From Anaerolineae bacterium (GTDB taxonomy: Bacteria; Chloroflexota; Anaerolineae; Aggregatilineales; Phototrophicaceae), in contig JACMMD010000795.1 in NCBI GenBank assembly GCA_014379235.1, forward strand, positions 1 through 13,389: DNA of 13,389 bases, given 5' to 3'. Positions 12,558 through 13,389 of the stretch are shown here, piece by piece. Positions within the stretch are counted from its first letter, which is position 1, and every line of letters starts with the position of its first letter. The position numbers were made by a program, and so were the translations under genes. A model generated the notes under the pieces. It was not told the DNA's origin. It saw only the letters and a program-made list of their open reading frames with translations, and did not search any database.

Positions 12558-13389
12558 ATCGGGGACGGTGCGGCAGTGTCGCCTCATGTGGAGAAACAGG
12601 TGGGATAGTGATCTCCACCCGTCTAAACGTGTCTACCGTCAATTCGAGAATATCCGCGTCGTAAAACCATACTGGCGCACCTTGACGATCAACGCGCACC
12701 TCAGACGGTTCGCGGTTCAAGCCCACCACTTCCAGCTTAATCGACTGATACGGCGGCTCATAGCGTCCTGCTGTGCGGCGGTTAATGATGAGCTTATCGC
12801 CATCCCGTTCGCAGGCGATATATACCCAACGATAGTCGCCGTCTTCATATCCGAGGCCCTCGCCAGCGTCCTCGTAGAGCGTGGTTTCAGTGTCGCCGGG
12901 ATATACACGCAGTGTCAGGGTCTGAACGGCATTCACATCAACGTAATGCATCTCGGGCCACATGGGCAGCACTGATCCAGCACGAACGAAAAGCGGCAGC
13001 CTCTCCAACGGCGCGGTCACGGTGATGGTTTGCCCGCCCGCGAGGAGATCGTTCGTCCAGAAATCATACCATGCTCCCTCTGGCAAATACACTTGACGCT
13101 CAATTGCGCCTTTTTCTAGCACAGGTGCAACCAGAATCGACTCACCCAGCAGATAACAATCGTCAACCGAACGAAGCTGTACGTTCGTCGGTTCTGCCAT
13201 AAACAGCGGACGCACAATCGGCCAGCCATATTCTTTACACTGCGCCACTACCGAGTAGAGGTACGGCAGCAGACGGTAGCGCAGTTGAATCGTCATGCGG
13301 TTGATAACTTCGTAGGGCTGACCAAACGCCCAAGGCTCATGCGGCTGCGTGAAGATCGCGCTGTGTCCACGAAAGAATGGCAGGAGTGA
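12556..13389 (-). CDS. Glycoside hydrolase family 31 enzyme, C-terminal part (alpha-glucosidase/alpha-xylosidase type; 5' partial)
   Basis: The frame is open to the window edge on the minus strand, so the N-terminal part, including the usual catalytic nucleophile region, is outside. The visible part, about 277 residues, begins within the end of the catalytic barrel: PFFRGHSA, EPWAFG, then LRYRLLPYLYS, as in GH31 enzymes. It continues with IVRPLFM, LLGESILVAPVLEKGA, YLPEGAWYDFWT and LPLFVRAGSVLPMWP, the proximal beta-sandwich signature. The final 100 residues or so form a distal beta domain (YEDAGEGLGYEDGDY and onward). The internal Met at 13296 is not the start, because the family-typical sequence continues upstream. 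GH31 enzymes cleave terminal alpha-linked glucose or xylose; the exact substrate cannot be told from this part. It is the only carbohydrate-degrading gene in view. Confidence 0.93.
   Translation of the reverse strand, partial: SLLPFFRGHSAIFTQPHEPWAFGQPYEVINRMTIQLRYRLLPYLYSVVAQCKEYGWPIVRPLFMAEPTNVQLRSVDDCYLLGESILVAPVLEKGAIERQVYLPEGAWYDFWTNDLLAGGQTITVTAPLERLPLFVRAGSVLPMWPEMHYVDVNAVQTLTLRVYPGDTETTLYEDAGEGLGYEDGDYRWVYIACERDGDKLIINRRTAGRYEPPYQSIKLEVVGLNREPSEVRVDRQGAPVWFYDADILELTVDTFRRVEITIPPVSPHEATLPHRPR

Overview
This 13.4 kb window looks like a stretch of bacterial chromosome from a Chloroflexota-type organism, most likely Anaerolineae or a relative. The case rests on gene content and protein style: a membrane-anchored Ser/Thr kinase with an outer TPR-like domain, a ruvB-DUF2905-queA run, zinc-type L31 next to thymidine kinase, and moderate-to-high GC. 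It is an inference; no rRNA or tRNA is present to fix the lineage. There is no CRISPR array, transposase, integrase or phage gene.

Layout. (1) Positions 1-4304, plus strand: the 3' part of a Ser/Thr kinase gene, then tpiA, then a membrane protein with a long Pro-rich and acidic tail, closely packed as one likely operon. (2) Positions 4301-5977, minus strand: upp followed by a WecA/MraY-family phosphoglycosyl transferase, driven by a near-consensus promoter (TTGACA-17-TACAAT). The transferase stop codon interlocks with that of the plus-strand gene in a shared CTAG. (3) Positions 6140-8928, plus strand: ruvB, a DUF2905 membrane protein, queA and an AT-richer secreted or anchored orphan. (4) Positions 8929-9245: a non-coding block with short repeats, a strong promoter and a terminator-like hairpin, leading into rplU (L21), rpmA (L27) and rpmE (L31). 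(5) Positions 10595-12466: tdk and a polytopic membrane protein rich in conserved-looking histidines. (6) Positions 12556-13389, minus strand: the C-terminal part of a GH31 alpha-glucosidase family enzyme, cut by the window edge.

Most genes are housekeeping: glycolysis (TpiA), pyrimidine salvage (Upp, Tdk), lipid-linked glycan initiation (WecA-like), Holliday junction processing (RuvB), queuosine synthesis (QueA) and ribosomal proteins L21, L27 and L31.

The most unusual feature is rpmE. Its product is a complete zinc-type L31 fused to a domain that aligns with the C-terminal domain of RNA polymerase alpha, including residues matching the DNA-contact Arg and Asn of that domain, followed by an acidic tail. 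Other items for a second look: the WecA-like enzyme lacks the aspartate of its FMGD motif, apparently by loss of one codon; a probable CTG start with a strong ribosome binding site on the gene after tpiA; and a terminator-like hairpin placed almost at the expected +1 of the rplU transcript.
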